Source: Paenibacillus aestuarii (GTDB lineage Bacteria; Bacillota; Bacilli; Paenibacillales; NBRC-103111). From it: DNA of 64,000 nucleotides. The stretch lies in the NCBI RefSeq assembly GCF_027789125.1, contig NZ_JAQFVF010000065.1:62001-126000 (forward strand). Direction: 5' to 3'. The notes beneath the pieces are model-generated. The model did not search any database and was not told where the DNA came from. It saw nothing but the letters and a program-made list of their open reading frames with translations. Within the stretch, counting starts at the first letter, position 1. Each line of letters starts with the position of its first letter. Made by a program: the position numbers and the translations under genes. This document shows, in pieces, positions 44,164-53,199 of this stretch.

Positions 44164-44196
44164 AAACAAAACCTCGATCCCTAAAGGACCGAGGTT
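44164..44196 (-). terminator. Terminator of the acetyltransferase gene
   Basis: ACCTCGGTCC and GGATCGAGGT pair on the minus strand and run into TTTGTTTTG. Confidence 0.8.
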
Positions 44197-44227
44197 CAAC
44201 AGTGTAATATTCGCTTAATCCAGAAAG

Positions 44228-44764
44228 CTAAGTATTGTTCTTTTTTTCAAACCACTCATTCTCTAAAATGCTCATTTCCCATACGCTCCAGAATTCGTTG
44301 CCCATCTTTCGTTTGTCTCGGGTAAGGCCTTCCTTTACAAACCCTGCTTTCTCGTAGCATGCAATAGCTGAATGGTTAAAGTCTAATACGCCCAGACTCA
44401 CTCTGTGTAATTTTAATTCTTCGAACGCGATGGTTAACACCTTTCTTATCATCAATTGTCCTATGCCCTGTCCTCTAAAGCTTCTGTTTCCAATCAACAC
44501 TTTACCTATCCTTGCCGATTTATTTATCCAATCCAGTTGCAGATTGATATGCCCGACTGCCTCATGATTTATTTCATGTACTACCCTATAGATTATCAAT
44601 TGTACCGGGCTGGTATAGGAGTCTTTGATGTAATACTCCAATTGATGCTCATTTAATGGAAAGCTGAACGTTTGGCCTCCCCATTGGAATAATAGTGCTG
44701 GCGAATCAATCCATTCTATAAGCTGCTCAAAGTCGGCACGTTCGAAAGGTTCAAGTTTAATCAC
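44228..44764 (-). CDS. GNAT-family acetyltransferase (RimJ/RimL-like)
   Basis: A 178-residue acetyl-CoA-dependent N-acyltransferase. IKLEPFERADFEQLIEWI opens the fold, the acetyl-CoA loop is GNRSFRGQGIGQLMIRKVL (about 90-108), and HRVSLGVLDFNHSAIACYEKAGF follows. Probable targets are a ribosomal protein N terminus or a small amine. I favour GTG 44764, nine bases after AAGGA, over ATG 44773, which touches that site. It follows the DinB-like gene by 35 bases. Confidence 0.88.
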   Translation of the reverse strand: MIKLEPFERADFEQLIEWIDSPALLFQWGGQTFSFPLNEHQLEYYIKDSYTSPVQLIIYRVVHEINHEAVGHINLQLDWINKSARIGKVLIGNRSFRGQGIGQLMIRKVLTIAFEELKLHRVSLGVLDFNHSAIACYEKAGFVKEGLTRDKRKMGNEFWSVWEMSILENEWFEKKNNT

Positions 44765-44799
44765 TACAATCATTCCTTCTATGTTTTATTTATCCGACT

Positions 44800-45333
44800 T
44801 TAATGGTATTGCCCCGTGATATGCTCATTCGTATCTGTTAACGTCTTGGTGAGCAAGACGATCTGTCCCGCATGGTATCCATAATGTGCGGCAACCTGGA
44901 CCAGCAGTCGACGGATTACCCTTATATCGCTGGCTTCATAGACAGGGGAATCGATTCGGTGCATTCGCTTCCAATCCTCTAGATCGTAGCGGATGATGAC
45001 TTCCCGTGATAGATCATCATCATGTAGGGCAAACAATACGCTTTCCGACTTGGATCGAGTTTGGCGTAGAAGGCTAATCAGCTCCGCCTTTGCTATCCCC
45101 CCATTTGTCGTAAATTCGCGGGAACGCTCTCGAATGAACGGTTGGTTTCCGATTGCGCTGACGAAGTTTTGATATTCGTTCCCCGCCAAATGAAGACAAA
45201 TATTCCCGATACTATTCATGGAATTATTCAATCGTTTCCATATAAGCCCTTCGTCTAGCAGGTCCAGGCTTCGCTCGACTCGATCGAGTTGCTTATTCAT
45301 GTCTTCCATTACGTCCTTAATCAGTTCAATCAT
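44800..45333 (-). CDS. DinB-like protein (DUF1572 type)
   Basis: A four-helix-bundle protein of 177 residues. Histidines that bind metal in this superfamily appear in NICLHLAGNEYQNFV (near residue 48) and AAHYGYHAGQIVLLT (near 149-153). Relatives include bacillithiol-dependent transferases, but many are uncharacterised. GGGAGTGAGTCC precedes the ATG. It lies between a phzF remnant and the acetyltransferase gene. Confidence 0.85.
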   Translation of the reverse strand: MIELIKDVMEDMNKQLDRVERSLDLLDEGLIWKRLNNSMNSIGNICLHLAGNEYQNFVSAIGNQPFIRERSREFTTNGGIAKAELISLLRQTRSKSESVLFALHDDDLSREVIIRYDLEDWKRMHRIDSPVYEASDIRVIRRLLVQVAAHYGYHAGQIVLLTKTLTDTNEHITGQYH

Positions 45334-45400
45334 GGACTCACTCCCACTCTGATTTTGGGTTTATCTTGCTTATGGAGTATATTCGATTATACTCAGCCAA

Positions 45401-45547
45401 TTATTCCATATCGATGCCTAGCAAGCTAGCCATTTCTAGCTTATCATGAAAGGGAAGCATCCTTGAGCATCGGGCACAACTCCGGGGGTTACCTTTGAAC
45501 GGATTCATGGTAAACGCATCAGCATGATATACCCAAATCTGCTTCAT
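45401..45547 (-). pseudogene. phzF-family isomerase remnant (N terminus only, frameshifted)
   Basis: A GGGAGTGAGTG site precedes ATG 45547, and the frame opens VYHADAFTMNPFKGNP, the unmistakable start of PhzF-like proteins (DAFT..PF.GNP). The next bases continue as GVVPDAQG, also PhzF, but only in another frame. The shift falls after the CCC of GNP and would be repaired by two extra bases. The zero frame stops at 45401, and the rest of the gene, about 250 codons, is gone. The divergent LysR gene is probably its former regulator. Confidence 0.7.
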
Positions 45548-45661
45548 CGTAATCACTCACTCCCTTCTTATTCATCATATTAGAGAAGTTCCAATCCAAC
45601 GTAAAATGAAAATTCACGATACAAGACATGAAGAAAAATTCATGCAAGCGAGGAGCGGAAA

Positions 45662-46594
45662 ATGACACTATATCAATTGGAAGTATTCCTTGCAGTCGTG
45701 CAAACGGGCAGTTTCACCAGAGCAGGGGAGCATTTGCATGCAAGCCAATCGGGTGTAAGCCACAACATCGGCGATTTGGAAAAAGAATTAGGAATTATTC
45801 TTTTTACGCGCAACCGCAATGGCGTTAAGCTTACGGATGCGGGAGAACAAATCCTAGCACATGTTAGTGAGATCGTTCATCATTCGAAACAAATCAATCA
45901 AATTGCCGCTGCATCAAGAGGCGTGAGTAACGGGACCATACGGATCGGTGCGTTTGCCAGTTTCTCGGCCCATGTATTACCTGCTATTAGCCAAGCGTTT
46001 CTTCACCATTATCCAGGTGTAGAACTGCTTCTCTTTGAAGGAAGCTACGCAGAGATTGAAGCATGGATCAAGACGGGTACCGTAGACCTTGGATTTCTGG
46101 CCGACTCAAGTCATGATGGCTTTGACGTCGTACATCTGCTTAGCGATCCCTATGTCGCAGTCCTCCCAGCAAATCATCCATTAAAAGAGCATGACATTAT
46201 CTCCATCGAGCAGCTTACGCAGGAACCGTTTCTATCGCTTAAATCCGGATGTGAACGTCTAGTAATAAGTGCTTTTCAAAAGAAAGGGCTTAGTCTTAAT
46301 AAGCAGTTCGAGGTAGCAGAGAATTCCACCATAATCACTATGGTTGAAGCAGGCATCGGAGTGTCAATCGTCCCTTCGATGATACTGCCGGCTATTCCAG
46401 GAAATATAGTGGTTAAACCATTGAGTCCCCCTATTATTCGTGAAATAGGATTAGTGAAACTCTCACTGCAAAGTGACTCACCTGTCGTATCCGCTTTTAT
46501 TAAAGAAGCGCTTAAGCAGACTTCTTCATTTCGCTATCCTGCCTCTATGGAGAATAGTTTAGCTCTTAAATACTCGCGTTTTCTCAGATTATAA
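45662..46594 (+). CDS. LysR-family transcriptional regulator
   Basis: A 310-residue regulator with the N-terminal winged helix LYQLEVFLAVVQTGSFTRAGEHLHASQSGVSHNIGDLEKELGIILFTRN (about 3-52) and a periplasmic-binding-like ligand domain (about 90-295, IRIGAFASFSAHVLPAI onward). GAGGAGCGG lies before the ATG. LysR genes usually control the divergently placed gene; here that neighbour is the broken phzF, so this regulator may be an orphan or act elsewhere. The ligand is unknown. Confidence 0.93.
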   Translation: MTLYQLEVFLAVVQTGSFTRAGEHLHASQSGVSHNIGDLEKELGIILFTRNRNGVKLTDAGEQILAHVSEIVHHSKQINQIAAASRGVSNGTIRIGAFASFSAHVLPAISQAFLHHYPGVELLLFEGSYAEIEAWIKTGTVDLGFLADSSHDGFDVVHLLSDPYVAVLPANHPLKEHDIISIEQLTQEPFLSLKSGCERLVISAFQKKGLSLNKQFEVAENSTIITMVEAGIGVSIVPSMILPAIPGNIVVKPLSPPIIREIGLVKLSLQSDSPVVSAFIKEALKQTSSFRYPASMENSLALKYSRFLRL

Positions 46595-46778
46595 CCGTAA
46601 AATTCCCAAACCATCTTCTGAAAACAGTGGATACTCCGGAAAGGGTTCGGTCCACCTTTAGTCTTGCTCGTATCAATAGTCAATATAGTGTCATACTCCT
46701 GTAGCATGACAATTCATTAACTCTTTGGGCGTGGCTGGCATAAAATGAAGTATCAATAATTATGAAGGAGGTGAAGTT

Positions 46779-47306
46779 TTGTATTATAGAATTCATGATG
46801 AAACTTTCACTCCTACGCCTAAACCTGCTTCCTACCCTCTGATCGACTGGAATTTTCGCCTGAATGATATGCAATCGCCATACCAAGCATTGCAGGAATC
46901 GCTGCATTTTATTTATGAAGCTTCAGCTAATGAACGTAATGTTGAGAAGTTCTACCAGAAGTTACTTGAACTGTCGCCATCCGAAGAAGACCGCAGCGTG
47001 ATTACTTCTATACGTGAGGATGAACGAAAACATTTGCAGACATTACGCGAGATTTATTTAGCATTTACAGGTAATCAAGTTCCGGGATCTGCAACCACTA
47101 CTACGGTTTATAAAGATCCGGCGTCATATAAAGAAGGATTGAAATCGGCTATTTTTAATAAATGGAAAACAAACCAAGTTGCTGGACATATTCTAGCTGC
47201 TATGCCAACAGGATATTATCAGAACCTGCTTGCTAAAATTGCTGTAGATAACGTTACTATTGTCTCAAAACTGAATTATTTACTTGCGAACTTAGCTCAA
47301 TCCTAA
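46779..47306 (+). CDS. Ferritin-like-domain protein
   Basis: A 175-residue protein, mostly helical, with EASANERNVEKFYQKLLELS (about 47-66) and SIREDERKHLQTLREIYLAFTG (about 78-99). The Glu and ExxH pattern is that of rubrerythrin-like di-iron bundles, though only part of the usual ligand set is obvious. Bacillales have similar spore- and stress-related proteins of unknown role. The start is TTG 46779 behind an ideal GAAGGAGGTG. Confidence 0.75.
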   Translation: MYYRIHDETFTPTPKPASYPLIDWNFRLNDMQSPYQALQESLHFIYEASANERNVEKFYQKLLELSPSEEDRSVITSIREDERKHLQTLREIYLAFTGNQVPGSATTTTVYKDPASYKEGLKSAIFNKWKTNQVAGHILAAMPTGYYQNLLAKIAVDNVTIVSKLNYLLANLAQS

Positions 47307-47412
47307 TTAAACATGTCTGGTACGATCCTTTCCTCATCCAGTTGTCCGGTAGGCGGCTGCAATTTGCGGACACGGCAAATATCCACCAAGCAATCCATAA
47401 ACCCTAACTCCA

Positions 47413-47451
47413 TAAAAAAAGCGTTCACCCATTTAAGTGAACGCTTTTTTA
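47413..47451. terminator. Bidirectional terminator between convergent genes
   Basis: AAAAAAGCGTTCAC and GTGAACGCTTTTTT are perfectly complementary around eight bases. It serves the ferritin-like gene (+) and probably the XRE gene (-). Confidence 0.9.
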
Positions 47452-47517
47452 CTTCAAAACATTATTTGTTACTACAAGACTCTATCTAAACATGTTGATT
47501 CCTAAAGTTGTCTGTTT

Positions 47518-47736
47518 TTATTGAGTGCCTTCGTCGCTCTTGTACTCCAAAATATCACCTGGCTGACAATCCAAAGTCTTACATATCGCTTCTAATGTTG
47601 AAAAACGAACCGCTTTTGCTTTCCCATTTTTCAGAATGGAAAGATTTGCCATCGTAATTCCAACCCTCTCCGAAAGCTCCGTTACACTCATTTTTCGTTT
47701 TGCTAACATCACATCAATATTGATGATAATCGCCAT
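47518..47736 (-). CDS. XRE/Cro-type regulator (YozG-like)
   Basis: A 72-residue helix-turn-helix protein: NIDVMLAKRKMSVTELSERVGITMANLSILKNGKAKAVRFSTLEAICKTLDCQPGDILEY spans almost all of it. It belongs to the YozG type that is nearly always encoded beside a DUF2975 membrane protein. I use ATG 47736, eight bases after GAGG, a site that overlaps the stop of the upstream gene; GTG 47745 is possible. The pair likely forms a membrane-regulated transcription switch. Confidence 0.9.
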   Translation of the reverse strand: MAIIINIDVMLAKRKMSVTELSERVGITMANLSILKNGKAKAVRFSTLEAICKTLDCQPGDILEYKSDEGTQ

Positions 47737-47746
47737 GTTATTCACC

Positions 47747-48229
47747 TCAGATCGTTAAATCATTTTCTGATTTTATATGTATAGCTTCCTGTAAAAGTCT
47801 TTGGAGAACAGCAGCAAAAACGGCGATCACCATAGAAGCGAAAATAATGGCCAGTCCGGTGACTGTGATAATTGGAGGGTCAACTCTCCTCGCCATGAGA
47901 TAGTAAAGCGGCATACCTAACAAATACAAGGTACTGATTGTGATAGCACAGTATTTTATATTCTTTAAAGCCTTTACCGATAATTCCGAGAACGCTTGGT
48001 TCTTATCAATATAGCTTAAAAGTTTAAAAGCTTGATACAGAGCAAAGTAAAAAGGTATTGCTGCCGCGTACATATCGATTAAAACGAGAGATTGCATATA
48101 AGCGATATTTGGATACAATTCTCCAGCAAAATTGCCGATCTTAGGAACTAAAAATATACACAAAGCAAGAATTGGGATTCCAATAAAAAAAACTGCCATC
48201 TTCAAAAAGAATGTTGTTCCCCGTTTCAT
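47747..48229 (-). CDS. Membrane protein, DUF2975 family
   Basis: A 160-residue protein with four membrane helices (about 8-30, 48-68, 93-115 and 125-148), matching DUF2975. It is transcribed with the YozG-like regulator directly downstream and probably holds or tunes that regulator at the membrane; its own signal is unknown. The start is ATG 48229 behind GAGG. A perfect inverted repeat lies 46 bases upstream. Confidence 0.87.
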   Translation of the reverse strand: MKRGTTFFLKMAVFFIGIPILALCIFLVPKIGNFAGELYPNIAYMQSLVLIDMYAAAIPFYFALYQAFKLLSYIDKNQAFSELSVKALKNIKYCAITISTLYLLGMPLYYLMARRVDPPIITVTGLAIIFASMVIAVFAAVLQRLLQEAIHIKSENDLTI

Positions 48230-48274
48230 TGAGAGCACCTCGCTAATTCAATAATAAAATGACTTTAACACAAT

Positions 48275-48295
48275 ATTTATTGTTTTACAATAAAT
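48275..48295. promoter_or_regulatory. Inverted repeat upstream of the DUF2975-XRE pair
   Basis: ATTTATTGT (48275-48283) and ACAATAAAT (48287-48295) are perfect arms around TTT. The arm size and place suit an operator for the XRE-type protein. Two ATTATTGTTA direct repeats follow within 40 bases. Confidence 0.6.
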
Positions 48296-48478
48296 CATTA
48301 TTGTTAATTATTACTTTATTATTGTTATCGCAACCCTTTTCACTTTACCCTAAGACATCGCATGAAAGTTAATTCGTTCTTGCAAGGTGGAGTAGCCATA
48401 GTGATAACACCACAGCATATATAGTTTTAACCTATAAATACGATACGTTCTATATATTAGACCTATAATAATTTGTGG

Positions 48479-48490
48479 TTTACAATAAAT
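48479..48490. promoter_or_regulatory. Same 12-base motif upstream of the MFS gene
   Basis: TTTACAATAAAT here is identical to 48284-48295, the spacer plus right arm of the upstream inverted repeat. It lies about ten bases after a TATAAT box (48464-48469) of the MFS gene, a repressor position. This suggests shared control by the XRE-type protein. Confidence 0.5.
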
Positions 48491-48522
48491 GTAACGATAG
48501 ACATTCAATTGGGGGTAGATGC

Positions 48523-49914
48523 ATGAAGGTTCCTGCTGATAAAAGCTTGGTTCACAACGAATCTTATCTCTCCATCGTACTTGTAGCTGGGATAGGTATG
48601 TTTCTTACGACCTTAGACTCAGGAGTACTTAACGTAGCTATCTCATCCCTTGTTCAAGAGTTCCATTCTTCTGTCACGACTGTAGCCTGGACCATTTCTC
48701 TTTATACGATTGTCATATGCAGTTGTATTGTAATCTTCGGTAGGATAAGTGACCGTTATGGACGTTTAAAAATCTACTCAATGGGATTAGCGTTATTTGC
48801 GCTTGCCTCCATGTTCTGCGCTTTTTCAGAAACAGTCATGCAGCTGATTTTATTTCGAGTTTTACAAGGAATAGGGGCTGCCATGCTCCAGGCAACTTCA
48901 GTTGCCTTAATAACAACTTCAGTACCCGCTATTAAAAAAGGTGAGGCACTAGGGTCTCTAGCCACATTCTTTGGTTTAGGGCATGTCCTCGGGCCTGTGG
49001 CGGGTGGAATTATCTTATCGACTGTAGGCTGGAAATGGCTTTTTTTAATTAATATCCCTATTTGTCTCCTTTGTTTACTTGCATGCCGATATGTCTTAAA
49101 AGGAAAAGCATCACCAGTAAGTAAACATCAGCCGTTAAATTTGTCCGGCAGTCTTTTACTATCAGCCTCTATTTTTTTCCTTGTGTATGGATGCTCTCAG
49201 CCACTTCATCCCGGTACATTTATTTACGTTCTGATTTTTGCAATTCTTATGTTCCTGTTTATCCAAAGAGAAAAAAGGGTAGTCAATCCCATTGTTGCCT
49301 TATCGTTATTTCAGAACGGACTCTTCACAATCTCTTTATATGCGATTTTTTCTTATGGGGGAGTTACACGCCTTTGTATGGTTGTCGTACCCTACTATTT
49401 GGAAAAGGGACGTGGTTATGCCCCTTGGCAATCAGGCTTAATGAATTTATTGTTACCCTTAGGCATGGTTTTGACTTCTCATATAGCCGGCCGGCTGATG
49501 AGGAGCTGGGGCACGTTTCGATTAATGATAATTGGACTTTGCTGTATGTTAGTCCCACTGCTGATTCTTGCTTTTCTAGACCTGAACTGGCACTTAAGCA
49601 TAGTTTGCTTCATGCTTTTTGTTTATGGTTTAGGCGCAGGGCTTTTCCAACCGTCAAACATTGCGGCTATCATGGAGGCAGCTGGACCAGCGCATCAAGC
49701 AACAATTGGCTCTGTCCAAAGACTTGCGCAGAACGTTGGAATTTCATTGTTCACTGCAGTTACAGCCGGATTCCTTCAATCCTCTACCCATGATGTATGG
49801 ATAGGCTCACGCAACTCTTTCTACTTGGCAGCTGCGGCTACTATCTTAGGCATTTTGGGGTTTATCGTGGTAAAACAATATGAAAAATCGAAATCTTATA
49901 TAAGAAGCAAATAA
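48523..49914 (+). CDS. MFS drug exporter, 14-helix DHA2 family
   Basis: Proton-driven efflux permease of about 463 residues with fourteen predicted helices. GMFLTTLDSGVLNVAISSLVQEF is the DHA2 opening, GRISDRYGRLKIYSMG is the loop-2/3 motif A, RVLQGIGAAMLQATS is motif B, and GLGHVLGPVAGGIILSTVGWKWLFLINIP is motif C. The substrate is not evident; toxic organic compounds are typical. The start is ATG 48523, seven bases after GGGGG. It may be controlled by the neighbouring XRE regulator through the shared 12-base motif. Confidence 0.92.
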   Translation: MKVPADKSLVHNESYLSIVLVAGIGMFLTTLDSGVLNVAISSLVQEFHSSVTTVAWTISLYTIVICSCIVIFGRISDRYGRLKIYSMGLALFALASMFCAFSETVMQLILFRVLQGIGAAMLQATSVALITTSVPAIKKGEALGSLATFFGLGHVLGPVAGGIILSTVGWKWLFLINIPICLLCLLACRYVLKGKASPVSKHQPLNLSGSLLLSASIFFLVYGCSQPLHPGTFIYVLIFAILMFLFIQREKRVVNPIVALSLFQNGLFTISLYAIFSYGGVTRLCMVVVPYYLEKGRGYAPWQSGLMNLLLPLGMVLTSHIAGRLMRSWGTFRLMIIGLCCMLVPLLILAFLDLNWHLSIVCFMLFVYGLGAGLFQPSNIAAIMEAAGPAHQATIGSVQRLAQNVGISLFTAVTAGFLQSSTHDVWIGSRNSFYLAAAATILGILGFIVVKQYEKSKSYIRSK

Positions 49915-49933
49915 AGCCATACAAAACAATACA

Positions 49934-49967
49934 AAAAAGAGGGACTTCGTTGTCCCTCTCTGCTTTT
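49934..49967 (+). terminator. Terminator of the MFS gene
   Basis: AGAGGGAC and GTCCCTCT pair around TTCGTT and are followed by CTGCTTTT. Confidence 0.7.
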
Positions 49968-50081
49968 AAACTTACTAATGATCTGCTGCAATGGGCTTTC
50001 CAGCAAGCCTGCCATAGATATGGCATTCCCTGTACGAGTATCATGATTTGCGCACCCGCCGAGTTGGCACGAAAGGAACGT

Positions 50082-52154
50082 TTAGTCTCTGGCGGCCTCT
50101 CGCCGCAAAATACGAACATCGTTCACCGACAGCTTCACCTGACGCCCGGCAGCTTTACCGGTTTCGACATCCTCATAAGTGCTATTATCGAGCTGTACTT
50201 CGGCCTCCTCACCGGAGAAATTAAGCAGGAACACATAATCGCGCTCGCCGTCGCTTCGAAGCTGAGCAGTGACGCCGGCAGGCAAACTGGTATCGATGCT
50301 CTTCCTCACCCTGGCTTGTTCGACGAGCTTACCGTAAAATTGCGCATAGAATGCAGGATCGCTTACTCGAGCTGCGAGGTAATAGGCGCTGCCCTGTCCA
50401 AGCTTATTGACGGTCAAGACCGGACTGCCGGCATAAAAATCGTCCTCATAAACGGCCAGCACTTCGGCCCCTTCCGAATGGATCCGTTCGCAGATTTCGC
50501 GGATTTCGTACTTGCCGTCCAGACCAAGCTCATTGCCTGGGACAGGTACCAGAGCATTGCGGTCGTCATCGTACAGTCCCTCGATTTCTTCTGCCCAAAT
50601 GCCAACTGTCTTACGCAGAGGCCCGGGGAATCCACCCAAATGGCAAAGGTCGTTCTCGTCAACGATTCCCGACCAATAAGTGACGGCTAAGGTGCCACCG
50701 CCACGGACGAAACGCTCGATTTTCTCGCCGGTCTCTTCCCGCAGTAAATACGCCATCGGAAGCACGAGAAGCTTGTATTCGGTAAAATCATCTTCAGAGC
50801 CAACGATATCCGTAGGCACGCCTAGTTCCCACAGAGCCCGGTAATGCTGGATGACCGTCTCTTCGTAATGAATCCCCGAGTTTCTCGGTCCCTGAGCGTC
50901 GTTCACCGCCCAACGATTGTCCCAATCGAACAGAATGGCCGCCTCTGCCGGAGTCGGCGTCCCGATCAGCTCGCCTAGTCCGGCCAGCGTATAACCAAGC
51001 TCTTTAACATCGTTGAATACACGCGTATGCTCATGCCCGACATGGTCGACAACGGCCCCATGAAATTTCTCGCTGGATCCGCGACTTTTGCGCCACTGAA
51101 AATATTGGACCGTATCCGAGCCGTGTGCTACCGCCTGCAGCGAAGACAGCCGGTGCATACCAGGTCGCTTCAGCTTGCTCACGGCCTGCCAGTTCGTCAG
51201 GCTCGGCGTGCTTTCCATCAGCATAAACGGCTTTTTCTTGAGTGTTCGGAACAAATCGTGATTGAACGCGAACCATGCGGCGACATTGCCGTCGGAGGCC
51301 GCTTCATGCCAGGTCGGATATGCATCCCAGGAAACTACGTCCATAGCATCTGCGAACTTTCGGTAATCGAGATCGTAGAACTGATACATCATATTCGTGG
51401 TACACGGCAGGTCTGGATTAACGGCCTTGAGCGGAGCGATCTCATGCTTGTAAAAATTGAGCGTCTGATCGGTCACGAATCGTCTCCAATCCAGGTTCTG
51501 CCCGTGCACCGCGTTTTCTCCGTGCGGTGCGGGCGACTCCACTTGCGCCCAATCGGTATACGTATGGCTCCAGAACGTCGTCCACCACGCGCGGTTTAGC
51601 TCATTCAGCGAACCGTATTTCACCTTCAGCCATTCGCGGAACGCTTCCTGGCAATAGCTGCAATGGCAATCACCGCTGTATTCGTTGGAAATATGCCATC
51701 CGACGACGGCAGGATGCTGCCCGTACCGCTCCGCAAGAAGTGTGTTCATGATCGTTACTTTCTCGCGGTAGATCGGCGATGTGAAACAATGATTATGACG
51801 ACCGCCGTGCAGATTGCGGATACGATTCGCCCCGACGCGAAGCACCTCTGGATATTTCTGCGACATCCAGGCTGGGCGCGCGCCGCTCGGTGTAGCCAGC
51901 CAGGCATAAATCCCATTGCTAGCAAACGTGTCCAGGACCCGGTCCAGCCAACCAAATTCAAACGTTCCTTCACTAGGCTCGAGAGCTGACCAGGAGAAAA
52001 TACCCACCGCCATGACGTTGCTATTCGACAGCTTCATCAAGCGGATATCCTCTTCAAACACTTCCGGGTCGTGCATCCATTGATCCGGATTATAATCGGC
52101 GCCGTGCATAAATACCGGCAGCTTGGAGCTGATCGGCGGAAACTTGAATGCCAT
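50082..52154 (-). CDS. Beta-galactosidase, GH42
   Basis: Cytosolic hydrolase of terminal beta-galactosides, 690 residues. GH42 features: GADYNPDQW at 18-26, the acid/base in WHISNEYSGD (Glu158), the nucleophile in FMLMESTPS (Glu314), and the zinc cysteines Cys123, Cys163, Cys165 and Cys168 (HCFTSP, DCHCSYC). A trimerisation domain and small C-terminal beta domain follow. AAGGGGAT precedes the ATG. It stands alone, with no transporter beside it; plant galactan fragments or lactose are possible substrates. Confidence 0.95.
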   Translation of the reverse strand: MAFKFPPISSKLPVFMHGADYNPDQWMHDPEVFEEDIRLMKLSNSNVMAVGIFSWSALEPSEGTFEFGWLDRVLDTFASNGIYAWLATPSGARPAWMSQKYPEVLRVGANRIRNLHGGRHNHCFTSPIYREKVTIMNTLLAERYGQHPAVVGWHISNEYSGDCHCSYCQEAFREWLKVKYGSLNELNRAWWTTFWSHTYTDWAQVESPAPHGENAVHGQNLDWRRFVTDQTLNFYKHEIAPLKAVNPDLPCTTNMMYQFYDLDYRKFADAMDVVSWDAYPTWHEAASDGNVAAWFAFNHDLFRTLKKKPFMLMESTPSLTNWQAVSKLKRPGMHRLSSLQAVAHGSDTVQYFQWRKSRGSSEKFHGAVVDHVGHEHTRVFNDVKELGYTLAGLGELIGTPTPAEAAILFDWDNRWAVNDAQGPRNSGIHYEETVIQHYRALWELGVPTDIVGSEDDFTEYKLLVLPMAYLLREETGEKIERFVRGGGTLAVTYWSGIVDENDLCHLGGFPGPLRKTVGIWAEEIEGLYDDDRNALVPVPGNELGLDGKYEIREICERIHSEGAEVLAVYEDDFYAGSPVLTVNKLGQGSAYYLAARVSDPAFYAQFYGKLVEQARVRKSIDTSLPAGVTAQLRSDGERDYVFLLNFSGEEAEVQLDNSTYEDVETGKAAGRQVKLSVNDVRILRREAARD

Positions 52155-52220
52155 AGTGAATATCCCCTTCGTGATAAATTTTCATTAAACTCAAAACTTA
52201 TTGCTTGAATCGATCATCCG

Positions 52221-52382
52221 AATTGATCATATCTAATACCGGCCTCTTCCACATACAACTCATAGGCCATCTCTCGGAAAGTAATATGTACACTCATGCT
52301 CTTCATCAATAGCCCAAGCTACGGCAGGAAAATCCGGACGATTTAAAATGAAAAAGCACGAGATCCCTCCTTGTCCCATCTT
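52221..52382 (-). pseudogene. Possible small gene or frameshifted remnant upstream of the GH42 gene
   Basis: ATG 52363 opens about 39 codons (MGQGGISCFFILNRPDF onward, through VAWAIDEEHE), then stops. Another frame continues plausibly (ITFREMAYELYVEEAGIRY) to a stop near 52226. One frameshift would join them into some 58 residues. The family is unknown. Nothing else is seen in the 52.16-52.59 kb spacer except the tetR terminator. Confidence 0.25.
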
Positions 52383-52497
52383 CCTTTATATTCCATGCGG
52401 GCATTAAGTTATCCTGCCCTTAACTTTACCGAGCAAATCCGGATTCCAAACTCCCTGCTATTCGTCGGGAATGGGATAATATCTTCTTAGTCAATAA

Positions 52498-52524
52498 AAC
52501 AAAAAAAACCGCGATTTACGCGGC
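52498..52524 (-). terminator. Terminator of the SDR-TetR operon
   Basis: CCGCG-TAAAT-CGCGG is followed on the minus strand by eight T residues, just past the tetR stop. Confidence 0.8.
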
Positions 52525-52585
52525 CTTAATGAAATCATGCTCTTGTCATCCGACACTCGCCATTTTGTATCATTTCTGAATGATC

Positions 52586-53179
52586 TCATTTCATAATGAT
52601 TCTCATCAGATCGCTTACCTGCTGCTGCCAATAATTTGGCGGTAGATCATAATGCTGCAGCATGAGGCCGGTAACAACTGAAAAATAAAGAAAAAGCAGC
52701 TTTTGCGGATCGCCAGTGCGGAATTCGCCTCTCTCCTGTCCCTTGGTGAATAAAGGAACAAAATGCTCAATGGTTTCTTCAGGTTTATACTGTTCTAAGC
52801 TTAGTTTCGCTTGAAGCGGCACCACCTCCGATGTGAAACCATGCTGCAGCAGCAAAAAGTGATATTTGTGATTGTCATCGAGCATACGTTGCGTGAAGGC
52901 TAACAATTGCTCCTTTGGTGTACCCGGTAATTCACTGACAGTTCGAATAGCTGATTGCGCTTCATCAATAGCCTCTTGGACGAGAAGTGAAAAAATCTCC
53001 TCTTTCGAATTAAAATAACGGTACGATAACCCTTGGCTGATCCCTGCTTCTGCAGCAATCATGCTCATTTTGGTTCCTTCGATACCCCGAATCGCAAATA
53101 CTTTAAGAGCAGCCCGTTTAATTTGCTCCCTACGTTCATCGGACAATTGTTCAGCACTCTTCTCTGTATTCCGCTTCAA
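52586..53179 (-). CDS. TetR-family regulator
   Basis: A repressor with the DNA-binding domain RREQIKRAALKVFAIRGIEGTKMSMIAAEAGISQGLSYRYFNSKEEIFSLLV and a helical ligand domain. I start at TTG 53179 (LKRNTEKSAEQLS), 20 bases after the stop of the SDR gene; the longer frame from ATG 53239 would overlap that gene by 40 bases and has no ribosome-binding site. It is the second gene of an operon with the SDR and probably binds the palindrome at 54142-54162. Confidence 0.88.
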   Translation of the reverse strand: MKRNTEKSAEQLSDERREQIKRAALKVFAIRGIEGTKMSMIAAEAGISQGLSYRYFNSKEEIFSLLVQEAIDEAQSAIRTVSELPGTPKEQLLAFTQRMLDDNHKYHFLLLQHGFTSEVVPLQAKLSLEQYKPEETIEHFVPLFTKGQERGEFRTGDPQKLLFLYFSVVTGLMLQHYDLPPNYWQQQVSDLMRIIMK

Positions 53180-53199
53180 CCCCTGCTCACACTCCAAAA

